64,000 nucleotides of DNA from Acanthornis magna (Eukaryota; Chordata; Aves; Passeriformes; Acanthizidae). The notes beneath the pieces were generated by a model. That model had not been told where the DNA came from, made no database searches, and was given only the letters and a program-made list of their open reading frames with translations. Made by a program: the position numbers and the translations under genes. Below, piece by piece: positions 11,701 to 23,941 of this stretch (position 1 is the first letter of the stretch; each line of letters begins with the position of its first letter). The stretch covers positions 558,001 to 622,000 of the forward strand of contig JAWUZG010000135.1 of assembly GCA_036785705.1 (NCBI GenBank), read 5' to 3'.

Positions 11701-13743
11701 CCCTCTGCATGTCACTTTTATTAATCTCTTAAGGAACGAGATACCAGAGGGCCAGATTTTGTCTGGTACAATTCATGTTACTTTTGAGGGATGGGCTGAA
11801 ATGTGTGCAAGGGTAAGAAGGTGCCCTTGGTGCCCAGCGGGATTTGGGAATTGAGAAACATTTTGGTAACACCAGTTCTCTGGAGGCGCAGGTATCACCA
11901 CTGGTATCCTGAGAGAGTCCTGACAGACTGTTGGGAGCCACTTCATCATTCCATCGTCACAGGGTGTAGGGTGCTCTCTCATGGAGTATGAAGCAAACAG
12001 AAAACATTTCCCATGCAGCTTGAAGCCCTGTCCCGCACCACCTTCCACTTGTGACCTTCCTTTTGAAATACATTTTACTGGCATTACAAGAAAACACATT
12101 AGGCTCCTGGAATTGTGCTTAGAGTAAATGAAGAGCAACATATGTTGTGCAATTGCACCCTATTGTTTTATATTATACTTTGAGAAGAATTTTTGCAATT
12201 AGATTGTTGTTGAAGTCAACAAAGTACAAACATAGGGAGCAGAGTGTTTTTGATAGGGAGGGACCCTGTCAGTAGCTGATTGAGGATTCCTTTTATCTTA
12301 AATATGATTTAATGCTCTGTGGAAAGAATTAAGAATCCCATTTTACACTGAAGCATGCTGTTAATGTGCATATAAAAACCTCAGCAATTTTATTGACAGT
12401 TATGAATTTACAGCTGCTGGTGGTGAATTTTTTTGAAAGACTTCTTCCTTTTCCCCAATTCTTTGCAGACCATTGTCATAGTTTGCTATTAGCTAAGGCA
12501 GAACCTCATTTAACAGAAATGCATAGGTCTTCAATTTCACTGTATACATGAGGAAAAAAGAAAATCAATGTGAAGCCTGGACTCAGTCTGCTGATGCCAG
12601 GGATGACTATCTGTAGCATACAGAAAGAAACCCTGGCTCAGATTAGTTTTTCTTTACCCTTTGGATGTTAAAAATGACAGAAAGAGGCTACTGCTGGTGA
12701 GAGTTGTTATGACTATTATCCTCTGGTCAAATTTGGTGTTAATCCTAGAGACTGTTAGTGCGTGTAGAAATATTTCAAGTACTCAGTATTAATTTAGTAT
12801 TAATTTATATTTATTATTATCATTTATATTATATTCATTGATGGGAAGATGAGTATTAAGAAACAATTTGTGCATTTGCAGTTTCACATTTGCATTGAAT
12901 ATCCATTGTTTGTGTGTGCGAATGATTGCCATGCACCCAGGACTATATGTGTATGTAAATATATATAGATAAATATATATACACACAGAGTATCTAATCA
13001 TCAAGAATATCAAGGGTGAATATCATTTTAATTTTCAAACAAGGATTTGGAAAAAACCCAGCCAATGCCCAGCTTGCAGAGTTCAGGCTTCACAGGAGGG
13101 GTCCCTGTGTGGCTCATTGCAAACACAACTATACCTAGAAGTGACCTGAAGCTGGTTAAGGGTCCTGTCTGGCCAAGGAAACCCAGTGAAAGAAATGGAG
13201 ATAAAAATGGAAGGTTTGTGTGATGCTATTAATTTTTGGTCTAGGTGGAGCTTCTGTTAAATTGACTGTGACTGTGAAGATTCCTTATAAATTATGTTCT
13301 TTAGACTTGCTAAAAACCTTCCAAAGAATAGATTTTCATGATTTTTTTAAAATTTGAAAGTTGTTGTTCCATTGGATTTATAACAGACGTGCTTTCCTCT
13401 TTTTTATTACACTTCTCATGATTTCTTTTACAGAAATGTCTTTAAAATCATGTCTGAGATGTGCACGTTGGCCAAAATTGTATTTCTTAGTAAGAAATCA
13501 ATGAGAATTTTTAATAAAACATTAAGAAAAAATATAAAACTTTTGAGAAAATGAGAAGGTATGGTTGTAGCAATTCTGCTTTGGGAAATGGAAAGGCTTC
13601 TTTAACTAATTTTTTTCTAGCCCTACTGAAGCTGCTATTTTGGCCTGTGGAAAATGACATTGACTGGTCTTGACATGATGGAGATATTCTTTATGACTCT
13701 AAACCAAGAAGAAGCTGGAGCTTCCCAATTATTTCTATCAACT

Positions 13744-13803
13744 TTTAGATTCTTAATTTTATTTCCTATTTTATTTCCTTATTTATTTCTTAATATTATT
13801 TCC
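13744..13803 (+). repeat. Imperfect TTTATTTCC repeat
   Basis: Units resembling TTTATTTCCTTA recur four or five times (TTTTATTTCCTATTTTATTT, CCTTATTTATTTC and TTATTTCC). It is a simple T/A-rich repeat with interruptions. Confidence 0.5.
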
Positions 13804-14066
13804 AGCAGTTCTATTTGATGGTGCATTTGTGGGATCAATGTCTGCAAATCTCATCTACTATTTTCCCTGAATTATTTTATTTATAATTGTTACTTTTTAA
13901 TTCTGAAACATTACCAACATCTGCCAGCAGACTCTGCAAAGCAATTGAATTCAGTAATTAATTTCAAGGGAATGCTGAGCTATTCCTGGCCCAAACTCAT
14001 TCTGTGGTTCTGGGTTTCCAGAGACATGGATTCAACATACCTGAGCAGTAAATTTGCCTTAATTTC

Positions 14067-14124
14067 CAGATATGCATAAACAGATATGCATATGCATATG
14101 CAGATATGCATTCCAGATATGCAT
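14067..14124 (+). repeat. Cluster of CAGATATGCAT repeats
   Basis: The 11-mer CAGATATGCAT occurs exactly four times, starting at 14067, 14081, 14101 and 14114. Extra ATGCAT palindromes lie between the second and third copies (14086-14099). TATGCA/ATGCAT words resemble POU-factor (octamer) half-sites, so this could act as a homotypic binding cluster. A slipped minisatellite is an equally simple explanation. Confidence 0.6.
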
Positions 14125-17100
14125 AACTCAGCTTGGGAACCCAGCTCTGACTTGGAACTTGGGAGATGCTATTTCTGGACTCTGTCCTGACAGCTGATCC
14201 TGATTTGTTCATCTGATCTCTTTGACACACCTTGGGATGCCTGGAAAATATGAGTATATTGTTATTCCCATGTAAAATTATCGCCTCAAGATGCTGTAGT
14301 TTGACATAGTGCATTAGATTTTAACATTTGAGATACATTCTCCACTTTAACTTACTCCATTGTTCATGTTTCTTTTGGAAAAGGAAAGATTTGATTTCTG
14401 AAGGCAATCAATTTTAAAACTTCTTTTTGAAAGGCTATTTTCTCTTTTTTTAAATTATTTTTTCTTAAAGGTCATTTTTCTAAGGACTAGCTTAGAGGTG
14501 CTAAGACATTTCCTCATTCTTTCAAAAGTATAGGATCTGTATGAAATGAACTCCATGATTAGCCAGAGCATTACTTCGCATAAAGTATACAGGATACGTA
14601 TGATGGAGAAAAGTAACGGAAAGACTTGTGGTATATACTGTGTCAGGTATTTTTCTGTACTTAGTAATCTATGGTCCTTTCTCAAAGATGACTATTAAAG
14701 TCTGCTTTATATGGGTGAGCTAGTTCTCCATTCTAAATTTAATCTACTTCTAATTCTAAAATTCATTCTAAAGATGAGCTACCATTACATTAAATATTGT
14801 GGTTTCCATTTCAGTAGCAAATATTTTTCTAATTTTAATTAATTAATCAGCCTTAGAATTGGAGGAGTTGTTTTTTCTTTTTTTTTTTTTGTGAACTAAT
14901 TAGATGTAATCTCACTTTCTCGATCTCCATTGCCTTTAATCAGCTTTCTCTGGCCAGATAGCACTCTTAATTCAGTTCTTTAACTTCCAAACTGTAATTG
15001 TGTTTATGTATTGTAGGCATTTATAGTAATGCTTGCTCTTCCTTGTTTGCACGAGCCTCAGCATTTCCCCATAACCCCTCAAATGGATTTTGATTCCCAT
15101 GGCAATCATAAGCTAATGGGGGAAACCACTGCAGTAATGTGAACAGCAGTTTTATGGTACTGTACATGAGAACAAAATGTATCGTGGAATAGGCTGCTGC
15201 TGTTGGGGACTTGATCTGTTGATCTGTTGGAAAGACTTGTTTCATGCATGTGTTTTTATTCTCTATTTCTGAGCTGACAATTTGGGGTGACGTTTATGGG
15301 ATTTCTGTCTCACTTCTCTACCTGTTTGATAGAAGGAACTCCATACCTGCAGGATGAGTTATACCTGCATCAGCTAGGAAATTATTCAAGCCTTGGTCTA
15401 ACCTGCTCCCGCTGTACTCCTAACAAATTTTCCATATCAGCTTTAATGAACAAAAAAAAGTATGTTTTGGGAAACTAATGCCTGAATGTGTTTCTGTCCC
15501 CTGCCCAAGCCACAGGGACTCTCTGGGGTGCTGTGGAGATAAACTTCTCCGTTTTCCTCTGTTCTGCACTGACGACGTTTTGCCCCAGAATATTTAAGTT
15601 TCTCTTCCTCAAGGGTCTCCATTGGCACAAGCACTGAGGAGCCAGCACTTGCATCTGAACACAAGTGTTGGGGGCCTAGAAAGTAGTGAGTGCTGTTCCG
15701 GGTATTTAAAGTGGTGTCAATCATGCTAACCCTCAGTAATATTTCAAGTATTTAGATAGACAAATGTTAAACAATTTTTGAATATTTTCCATTAATAATT
15801 TTAGATAGGCACTAGCAGTTTATTTTAAATTAACCTTTATGCTTATAGTATATAAAAATAATTATAGTATGTGTTGCATGTGAAATCAGATGGTTATTCT
15901 GATCTCAATTTATTTGGATTACATTGTGCTAGAAGTTCAAATTGGCAAAGAAGTATTGAAAGTGGTTAAAAGGCGTGTATTTGTATATGATGTACTTGTG
16001 ATCTGCTGCAGAGAGATTCTCTTTGCTGCTGTAAGACACTTTTTCCTTTCACTAACTAAAGATCAGAGCAAACTATTTGCATCAAAGCTTCTTATTTAAA
16101 ACAGTTTATTGATGGCAACACACTTGCTGAATTCGCAAGCAAGCACCTTTATGTAGCTGCAGCAGCATGAAGTGTGCCTGCCTGTTATTGGAAAGCATCC
16201 AAGGACATCCTCAGCCTTCCAGCTTTCCTCTGTGTGGGGGGAGGGTTGCTGCTGTTGCTGCTTTTCTTCATTTTCCGTACTGCAGCGATTTCTAAATAAG
16301 TGCTGGTTGATTTCTCCATTTGTTATTTTTCATTTTGAAGTTAGGATGCTTAGTGACCCACTGAAGAGATACAGACTTTCTTTCCGGGACAACTTAACAT
16401 AGGATCTCTTCCCTTTCCCTGGTGGTACTGGACTTGGGTGGCTCTCTGGAAGAACCCTGATAGCCCACGGGGTATGTGATGGCCAAGGCAGCAAAAGGTA
16501 GCAAAGGCTGCATCTTCAAACAATACCTTGCACTTATTTGCAAACAAAACCAGGTTGTTAATGAGAAACAGGCTGCCAAGGCAGCAGTGATTCCTGCCTC
16601 CAGAGAAGTGTATGAGGAGGATGCAGCCCCCCAAATGTGTGGGGAGGAAAGGGCAAGGCTGGGCCCCACTGGGGCTGGGGAGTGGCACCCTTGGGGCAGA
16701 GCTAGTGGCCAGCGGCTCAGCAGTGCGGGGTGAGCGCCCATTCCCCAGCCTCCTCCCAGCTCCGAGTCCTTGAGGATCTCAGGGAGTCATTATGCCTTGA
16801 GGTTACTGTGATGGGCTTTCTGCTGCTTTTCCCCAAGCATCTGCCTTTCATCTTTACAAAGCCATACAAAAATTGCCTGTAACTGGCACATATGCTCTCT
16901 TTTGGAGATGAAGGCTGCCATTTGTGTCTAGTTTGAATACTGACACATCATTACCTGGTTAGAGTTTTAAGGAACTACCTTTTAAGAAAGAAACTTTGTC
17001 ACTGATTGAAACTTTTGAATTTCATTGAACAAAGTGGTTTTTCGTGACCTCTATTTCCTGAATGTTATGCCCCCTTTTCGTATGCAGCACTTTGGTGCAA

Positions 17101-17574
17101 ATTCATCAGTTCATTCTAAGCAAGTACAGAGGTTATAATGAGAATGATGACATTATTTTTGGAGGTGATGCTGCCTGGCTGATGCATTTTCAGCACTCTT
17201 TTCAATCTCCCTCAGCTGTACTTAATGTCCAGTTTGTGATGCCAGTGAACGTATAACAATGTAGCTCTCTTATAAAATCCAAATATTGTACAGGGATAGA
17301 AACAGTACTTAATTAAGCAAGAAATAAAAGAATTAACATTGTGATATAGGTCTTGTAAATGATCTTCAGATTAGGCAGATGCACATGTGGTCATGTTTAA
17401 GAACAGCTTTTTGTAATAGTGTAAAGAAGCCCTGAGATATTGGGTTCTGTGAATACATGTATTGCATGGAAAAAATCTAGTAGAAATAAAGGAAAAAAAA
17501 TCAACATTTACAGTACCTGATCAGTAAAATAGTAGATTGTGAATGGAAGGATAGTTTGTAACTTTACTATTTTT

Positions 17575-18180
17575 GGGGAATGATAAAAATGCCATCTTGA
17601 AGGCCCTTCAAGGGCTGATTGGTTCTAGTCCTCCAATACTCCAAGGTTCTACCACTTGGAAGAGGGCTATTGAAACCAAGGACTGGATCAGCCATTGCTT
17701 TGTCTGGATGAACCTTCTAAGGACAGAATCTCTCGGCCTGTTTGATGACCTATTCCAGTGCTGCTAGGGAAATTTTTTTCCAGCTGTCCAACTTCAATCT
17801 CTAAAACAGCTTTGTGTGGTTGTTTTCCTTTTTATGCTGTCTGACACTACCAAGAGGAGTTTGCCAGTGGTGTCCAAGGAACTGCCCTTCCAATAGTTGT
17901 AAGCAGATATTAAACACCTCTGTGGTTTCTTCTTTACCAAACTTACCAGGCCCAGCTCCTTCAGCATCTCTACGCAGGGTATGGACCTTTGTCGAACCTT
18001 TTCTGTTTTCTCTGCATCCCTCTTGAACTGAAGGTCTCCCCAGGCTGTCTGAGCACCAGCCTCCCCTATTCTGCTGCCACACTCCTCCAGATGCAGTTCA
18101 GCATGCAATTTATTTTGCTCACAGTGAGGGCTCACTTCTGCAGTGTGGTGTCCACTGAAACATCACAGGCATGTTCTTAG
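17575..18180 (-). mobile_element. Degraded CR1 LINE, 3' UTR and end of the RT reading frame
   Basis: On the - strand, the frame 18135-17794 contains residues KELGLVSLVKKK (about 59-70) and SAYNYWKG (about 77-84). These correspond to the conserved LRELGLFSLEKRR...AYNYLKG segment near the C-terminus of CR1 ORF2. Just before it, WGDLQFKRDAEKTEKVRQR corresponds to the WAPQFKKD...LERVQRR segment. On the + strand, words such as GGCCCAGCTCCTTCAGC and CCTATTCCAGTGCTGC match the reverse complement of bird CR1. The 5' end is missing and the outer borders are approximate. It is an old, inactive copy. Confidence 0.75.
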
Positions 18181-21100
18181 GGCTGCTGCTTGGTAAGGTT
18201 TCAGTCAATGCATGGGGTTATTCCGCTCTCGTTGCAGAATTCTGTGGTTTTCCCTGTTGAAGGTTGTGACATGTCTGTTGGTTAGCTCCCAAATTTACTG
18301 AAGTCTTTTGGACAGGCTCTGGCCCTTATCCTGTCAGCAACTCTGCCTAGCTCAGAGCTGCCTGAAAGTTTGCTGAGCGTGTTAACTTCCTCTTTGAGTG
18401 GAGCTTAGCCTATAAAAGCCTACTGATAAAGTCCATCCTGTTATTTTTATTTTGATAGCCTCCTAAGATACTTAGTAGTGCTTTTAGGAAAAAACCCTCC
18501 ATTTGTATGTAAATGTAATATATGTATAGATGTATATACTCCTACTCTTCTAAAGAAAAGGAAAGACTCAGTAGTGAAGCAGAAATTGGTGTTTTATTCT
18601 TAATGCAGAGATGATGTAGATATATTTAGGTTGATGTATGAAATTCTGTAATACTTTTCTTCTGAGTACACAATTTTCTGCCCTCTTTATTTCACTGACT
18701 AGCATGAACACTCTACTATCTATAGTTTTGGATACAATTTATTGCGCTTTTGAACAAGAAGTGTTTGGTTTGTGAGAAAGCAGTGTGATGTGTGTTAAGA
18801 AAGTATTTTCATGTTAGATTCCAAGTCTCTTCTATGGGGAGAAATCATCATAATTGGTCTTCCAACATCTCCATTAGACATCTTAAATAGTTTCCACATA
18901 CTTGTGAAAGTTTCAATTACTTCACGTACTATTTGACAATTTTAGTCCAAGTAAGGGACGCTGGCTGAATTTCTGTACCATGAGAAAAATGTGGTCTAGA
19001 AGGATTTCTTACTGAGAAAAAGGAATGCATCTTTGATTTTTTTTTTTTTAAGGTACTGTATATCTTGCATGATTTTTTTTTTTTTTAAGATACTGTATAT
19101 CTTGGATGCCAGCCCCAAGCCAGACTCTTCATATCTGCAAATTTTAATTTAAGTCAGGGAAGAAAACTCTGGCAAAACATGAAAAGTTTCTTTAATATAA
19201 TTTATTTTTTGTTTTGATGTGGTTTTTTGTTGTTTAGTTCTCATTATTTGAAGCCATTAACTAAATGACCATGTGGCTCCAGCTCTCAGTTTATGAGCTA
19301 GATGATGGATGCTGCAATTACTCTGAAATAAAGTGTTATTTTTTATAAGTTAAGAACTGGTTGTTTGTAAGTGAAAAAATGATTGCTGAGCATTAGGAAC
19401 ATGTAAATGGAACTGGAGGGAAGAGGAAGATCTACAGAAATTCAGAGAAGGACTTTTGAGGCTTTCTGAAAGAGCTTGTGGAAATGAGCCTAGTGACAGT
19501 CCCATGCTCATTTCCTCCAGTGATCACTGGATCTACTTGGACATTTAAGGCAGCTTTTAGTCTTGTGTGAAAGACATGATTTGATTCTGGTTATTGTCTC
19601 AGTCCAGTAAACTTAGCTGAAGGAAAGCTTCTATGCAGGGGTGGATTTGGTGGTGTAAATCTACTTTTAGTTCAGTTAAAGACCATGGTCTTCCCTTAAC
19701 CTCATCAGAAGAATGAACAAATCTAGTTCACTTCCCCCTCAAATTTCTCTAGATTTCTTCTTGTGTTCAATGTGCAAACTGACATGAATACAGACTAATC
19801 AAGGAAAGCATTTTTAACAGACTCTCCAAGAAATACAGCATTCTGCGTAAGCACTTGTTTGCTGCCAATAGATCAAGACACAATAATGTAGACCACATAC
19901 AAGGCTCTAGAATAATCTTAAAGAACATGAAGAAAATTACAACCCAGGTTGCCTCACAAAAGTACAAGTTCATGACTAGTCCTACAGGACCATGTTAGAC
20001 ATTGAATTATAATTTGTACCTACATAATTTGAATACTCAGTGTGGTTGCTGTCCAGTACTTAATTAATTTTGTTTGTGTGGTTTTTTAAAAGAAAAACCC
20101 AGCGTGAGAATTTTATTATGGAGGATGACTTCAAGTTGAATGAAATGGCAGTAATTATCCTTGAGAGAAACTGGTTTCATTGTACATGGCAAACTTGTGA
20201 AACCCAAAGGACATACTCTGCCTTGCCTGGCTCCTGAAATCAGCAGAATTGTGTTAGTTCAGATTGCAGATTGTTGTGGGGTTTTTCTACAGAAGATGTA
20301 ACCTCCCACCTTACTTTTGAGAAGGAAGTAGAATGGAGCATTATTTGTTCAAGAAAGCAGCATTCAGTTTAAACAATTTCTTGCAGAGATACCTTTGCCT
20401 ACAGCTCCTTAGAGCTACATAAATCCACTGAGGAAAACAATAACAAGTGGCAAATGGGCTCTGATGATAACAGGTTCATAACAGCAAAATTTCAAAGGAA
20501 GAGAAGGGGAGCAAGCAGGAGGAGCAGTAATAACAGGAAGATGTTTGCTCTGTTAACTTTTGCATGGGCAAGAGATAGACTCAGGCCTCCTTCACGTGAA
20601 AGTGTGTGGTCACAGCTGCTGCCTTGAGTGCTAAGGTGAAAATACAGGTGGCATCCCTTGGCATGTGCAGGCAGCTAAAGGTACTCCTGACCATGAAGGG
20701 AGCACAGAGGCTGCTGGCTGCTTGCTGGCAGGCCATGATGGGCTGTTTGTTTTCATACTCACAGTCTTGGGACACTGCTGCCACTGTCACAGCAGTTTCT
20801 TTTCATTTTAGGCTGCTGAAAGGGCTTACTTTGTGGATTTGCTGGTTAGATTGATATCCTAAAATTGAAACCATATATAGTTATGTCACGTTAATATTTG
20901 GTTTGGTAATTTCTGTTTTGCTTTATACACTTCTAATTCAGCACAGGAATACTGCATTCAGCTAAAGGTTTGTTGATTCCCTAAGAGCCAAAAAATTAGA
21001 AACAAACTAGCTTCTTTTGAATATTGCTGTCTTGTGTTCTGAATAACTATTTGCAATCACTACCTACTTATGGTAAGCCTCTGAAAATAGATGCATATAA

Positions 21101-21283
21101 TAGAAGTCATGTTTTTTAAGGAAAAAGCAGATCAGTGATCCCTGTTACAGACTGTCCACAAAATATCAGGAACTAGTTTTGCTTCATATTGTTGTAAGTG
21201 GAGCAAGGCCTTGGCCTTAAAAAGAGATCAAATTGATACCTCATTGAAAATACTGAGATGCCTTAAACCATTTATTTTGAATA
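18181..21283. other. Non-coding DNA, no gene seen
   Basis: This is unique-looking AT-rich sequence with frames of 82 codons or fewer and no domains. The one structural item is the T-tract duplication at 19035-19106, listed separately. A GC-richer part at 20.58-20.83 kb carries overlapping frames on both strands that look like chance. Confidence 0.6.
19035..19106 (+). repeat. Tandem duplication with T run, unit about 36-37 bases
   Basis: Two copies of GAT, a T run, AAGGTACTGTATATCTT and G(C/G)AT lie head to tail, at 19035 and 19071. They differ by one base in T-run length and by single substitutions (GGTACTG versus GATACTG). This is a recent-looking local duplication. Confidence 0.8.
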
Positions 21284-22650
21284 AATCACACAGAATCACA
21301 GAATATGCTGAGTTGGAAGGAATTCACGAGGATCATTGAGTCCAGCTCCTGGCTCGCGCAGGAGACCCCAAGAGTCACCCCATGTGCCTGAAAGCATTGT
21401 CCAAATGCTTCTTGAACTCCGTTGGCCTTGTTGCTGTGACAGCTTCCCTGGGGAGCTGTTGCAGTGCCCAACCACCCTCTGGTGAAGATCCTTTCCCTGA
21501 AATTAAACTTAAACCTCCCCTGACACAACTTCAGGGCATTCCCTCAGGTCCTGTCACTGTCACCACAGAGAAGAGATCAGTGCCTGCCCCTCCTCTTCCC
21601 CTCAGGAGGAAGCTGTAACTGCAGTGAGGTCTCCCCTCGGTCTCCTCCAGGCCGAACAGAGCAAGGCCTCAGCCACTCCGCACACAACTTCCTCTCTAGG
21701 CCCTTCACTATCTTCGTGGCCCTTCTTTGGGATGCTCTCTAATAACTTAATATCTTTTATCTCATTCCCCAGTCTGTCCATACCTCCAGGACTTCCCCAT
21801 CCCAGGTGCAGAATCTGGCACCTGGATTTCCTTTGTTGAACTCTGTACGGTTGGTGACTGCCCAGTCCTCACCACTGTCGAGGCCTCTCTGCAGGGCCTC
21901 TCTCAGCTCCTCCCAGCTTTGTATCATCTGTGAACTTGCTCTGTATCCCTTCCAGTCCTGCATCCAAGTCATTTATGAAGATGCTGATGAGCACAGGGTC
22001 TGATGGACACTAGTGCCAGGTCCCTGTCTGGTGTCACCCCATTCTCTGTAACCTTTTGCACCCGACCCATGAGCCAGTTGCTCACCCATCTCATGGTGTG
22101 TTTATCCAGCTGTGTGCTGGACATTTTGTCCAGAAGGATCCTCTGAGAAACGGTATCCAAAGCTTTGCTGAAATACAGAAAGGTTACATCAGCTGGCTTC
22201 CCCTGATCAACTCAGTGGGTTACTTTGTCATAGAAGCAAATCAGGTTTGATAAGCACGACTTTCCTCTCATGAAGCCGTGCTGGCTGTAACCAATGACTG
22301 TGTTGTCTTTCAGGTGTTTTTCAACACCTTCCAAAATAATCTCCATAACTTTGCGTGGCACTGAAGTGAGACTGACAGATCTGTAGCTTCCAGGGTCCTC
22401 CTTTCTCTTCTTGAAAACTGGGGCATTTGCCAGCTTCCAGTCAGCTGGACCTCTCCAGATTCCCGAGACCACTCAAAAATTATTGAGAGAGGTTTTGTGA
22501 TGATATCAACTCTTGAGCTATCTAGCTCTTTGAGGATTCTTGGATGAATCCCATCAGGTTGAATAGATTTGTAGGGATCCAGCTGGAGCAGTAGAAAATT
22601 TGTCTGCTGGAGAACTTTGTCAATGGCAATAGCCCTAAAGCCATCTTGAC
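21284..22650 (-). mobile_element. CR1 LINE, 5'-truncated, with broken reverse-transcriptase region
   Basis: The 3' tail is at the left end (AATCACACAGAATCACAGAA from 21284, then GAGTTGGAAGGAATTCAC and GAGTCCAGCTCCTGGC). Read on the - strand, the body carries CR1 ORF2 words. DGIHPRIL is encoded at 22532-22555. EDPGSYRSVSLTSVP, SQHGFMRGKSCLSNLI and FYDKVTH lie in the frame 22472-22212, and DTVSQRILLDK lies near 22160. The catalytic box survives as FTDD at 21923-21934, where the usual form is F/YADD. Frameshifts and stops break the frame several times. The stretch between the VLHLG-type motif and LLERVQRR is missing, about 300 bases judged against the remembered family, so the element cannot be active. 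The 5' border near 22650 is uncertain. Confidence 0.9.
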
Positions 22651-23131
22651 CTCATGGAAAAAAGTCTTGCTGCCCTTCTTCCATCAGAATCACTTTGACC
22701 TCATTAATATTTTTACTTTGGCAGTCACAGCATGGTGGGGTTGTAAACCAACTTAGAGATGTTAGCTGCTGGACCTCAGAGGGAAATCCCTGATCCTCTG
22801 AGCCTTCTAGATTTGCTAGGAAAACTCCTTCTGGATAAATGTCTGTGTCATAGGGATTACAGAGCAAGTGTCGCTGAGCTTCACTGTGGATTCTGCCAGC
22901 ATGCATGCAGCAGGACACCACAGTGATCTTTGTCACAGCTGCAGGGATTCTTGTCACAGCCACAATAGCGATCCTTATGGCATCCAGTGCTTTTGTCACA
23001 GTGCTGCGAAACAATTGCAGCAGCTGCAGCCTCTGCCAGCTCTGTGAAGGCCAAGCCTGTATGTGGACAGGGAACACAAGCTTTGCCTCCTGCTGGTAAC
23101 CCAGATGGAAGAAGAGGTCTAAAGTCATCAC
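22651..23131 (-). other. 159-codon open frame next to the CR1, probably not a gene
   Basis: This is the longest open frame in the window (23131 to 22652, - strand), directly upstream of the CR1 reverse-transcriptase remnant on the same strand. I cannot match it to the CR1 linker or endonuclease region. Residues about 45-75 come from a degenerate TTGTCACAG repeat. It has no signal peptide, membrane segment or known motif. It may be extra diverged 5' CR1 sequence or the flank of the insertion site. Coding status is unlikely. Confidence 0.3.
22921..23015 (+). repeat. Degenerate minisatellite, unit about 20-24 bases
   Basis: TTGTCACAG recurs three times (about 22930, 22950 and 22992), each preceded by GAT or a similar word. 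GATCTTTGTCACAGCTGCAG, GATTCTTGTCACAGCCACAA and GATCCTTATGGCATCCAGTG read as diverged copies of one unit, with a fourth partial copy after them. Confidence 0.5.
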
Positions 23132-23894
23132 CTGCTACATTGGTGTGTTGGTACTGAGACCCAGATCAACTCCTTGGCATGAGAGAGGACAGCTCTGCCT
23201 CCATGGGCACTGTGAGTCTGACCTGTGAGGAGAGGTTTAGTGACCTAGAGATTCAGAGCTTGTTACTAGGGGATATGATAGCAGCATAATGGGCTTGAAG
23301 CATGGAAACAATGTGTCCTGCTACTTTGTTCCCTCATGTATTTATACTACTGTTCAATCTGAATCTTGCCCTACCTTACCTGTGGCATTACAGGAGCACC
23401 TTTGTGCTTCTTAATATTTCTATAACCTCTGTGCTTCATACTTCCCATCCTCCTTTTGGCTCTGGCTAGGTAAAGGCATATGAAGGGACAGCTATTAGAA
23501 TTCCTGGTGTTATACAGGTACATTGTTTTCAAATCTGAATCCTGCTCTTAATTTATTTTAGTCTGGAGAAATCAAATAATGCGATATTGGGTAAAACATA
23601 TTTATGAATGCATGTGCCCAATGTTACGTGCCGTTTACAATTTGCATCTTTCCTGGTCCCACAAGACTGATTATAAAGACCATTAAAAAGGCACTTGATG
23701 GTATGTTAAAATTTTAGGGCTTTAGGTCATGACATAAACTGTAAAAAGTATTACTGAGTACAAAAGGCAGTCCATTTCTAATGTCGTTGGTAGTAATTTC
23801 CTTTACTGACTCTGGTGTACTGTAAAACAAGTTTTATCAACCTCAGAAGTAAATGTCCTTAATGTGTGCCTGCTCTGGATAGTTTATAGGGGTT

Positions 23895-23941
23895 GTGCAG
23901 GTAAGTGTGTTTGCCTGGCAGTGTCCTGCTTTTACCTGCAC
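23895..23941 (+). other. Inverted repeat, 10-bp arms
   Basis: GTGCAGGTAA (23895-23904) and TTACCTGCAC (23932-23941) are perfect reverse complements around a 27-base loop. The left arm includes CAG|GTAAGT, but the bases before it are G/T-rich rather than pyrimidine-rich, so a splice role is unlikely. Confidence 0.55.

Larger units (their letters stand above)
8722..17574. other. Non-coding AT-rich DNA, no gene seen
   Basis: There are no recognisable coding regions. The longest frame (126 codons, - strand, 11153-11533) has no domain and lies in a slightly GC-richer part. Simple tracts here include a T14 run at 11576-11589, ATTAATTTAGT duplications at 12783-12806, a TA/CA-rich stretch at 12950-12990 and a T13-rich run near 14880. 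GC-richer islets occur at 11.23-11.48, 15.49-15.65 and 16.60-16.75 kb. I recognise no repeat family in them. Confidence 0.6.

Noticed and set aside
23880..23906. Second recursive splice site at CAG|GTAAGT (23898-23906)
   Set aside because: The preceding bases are G/T-rich, not a polypyrimidine tract, so an acceptor is unlikely.
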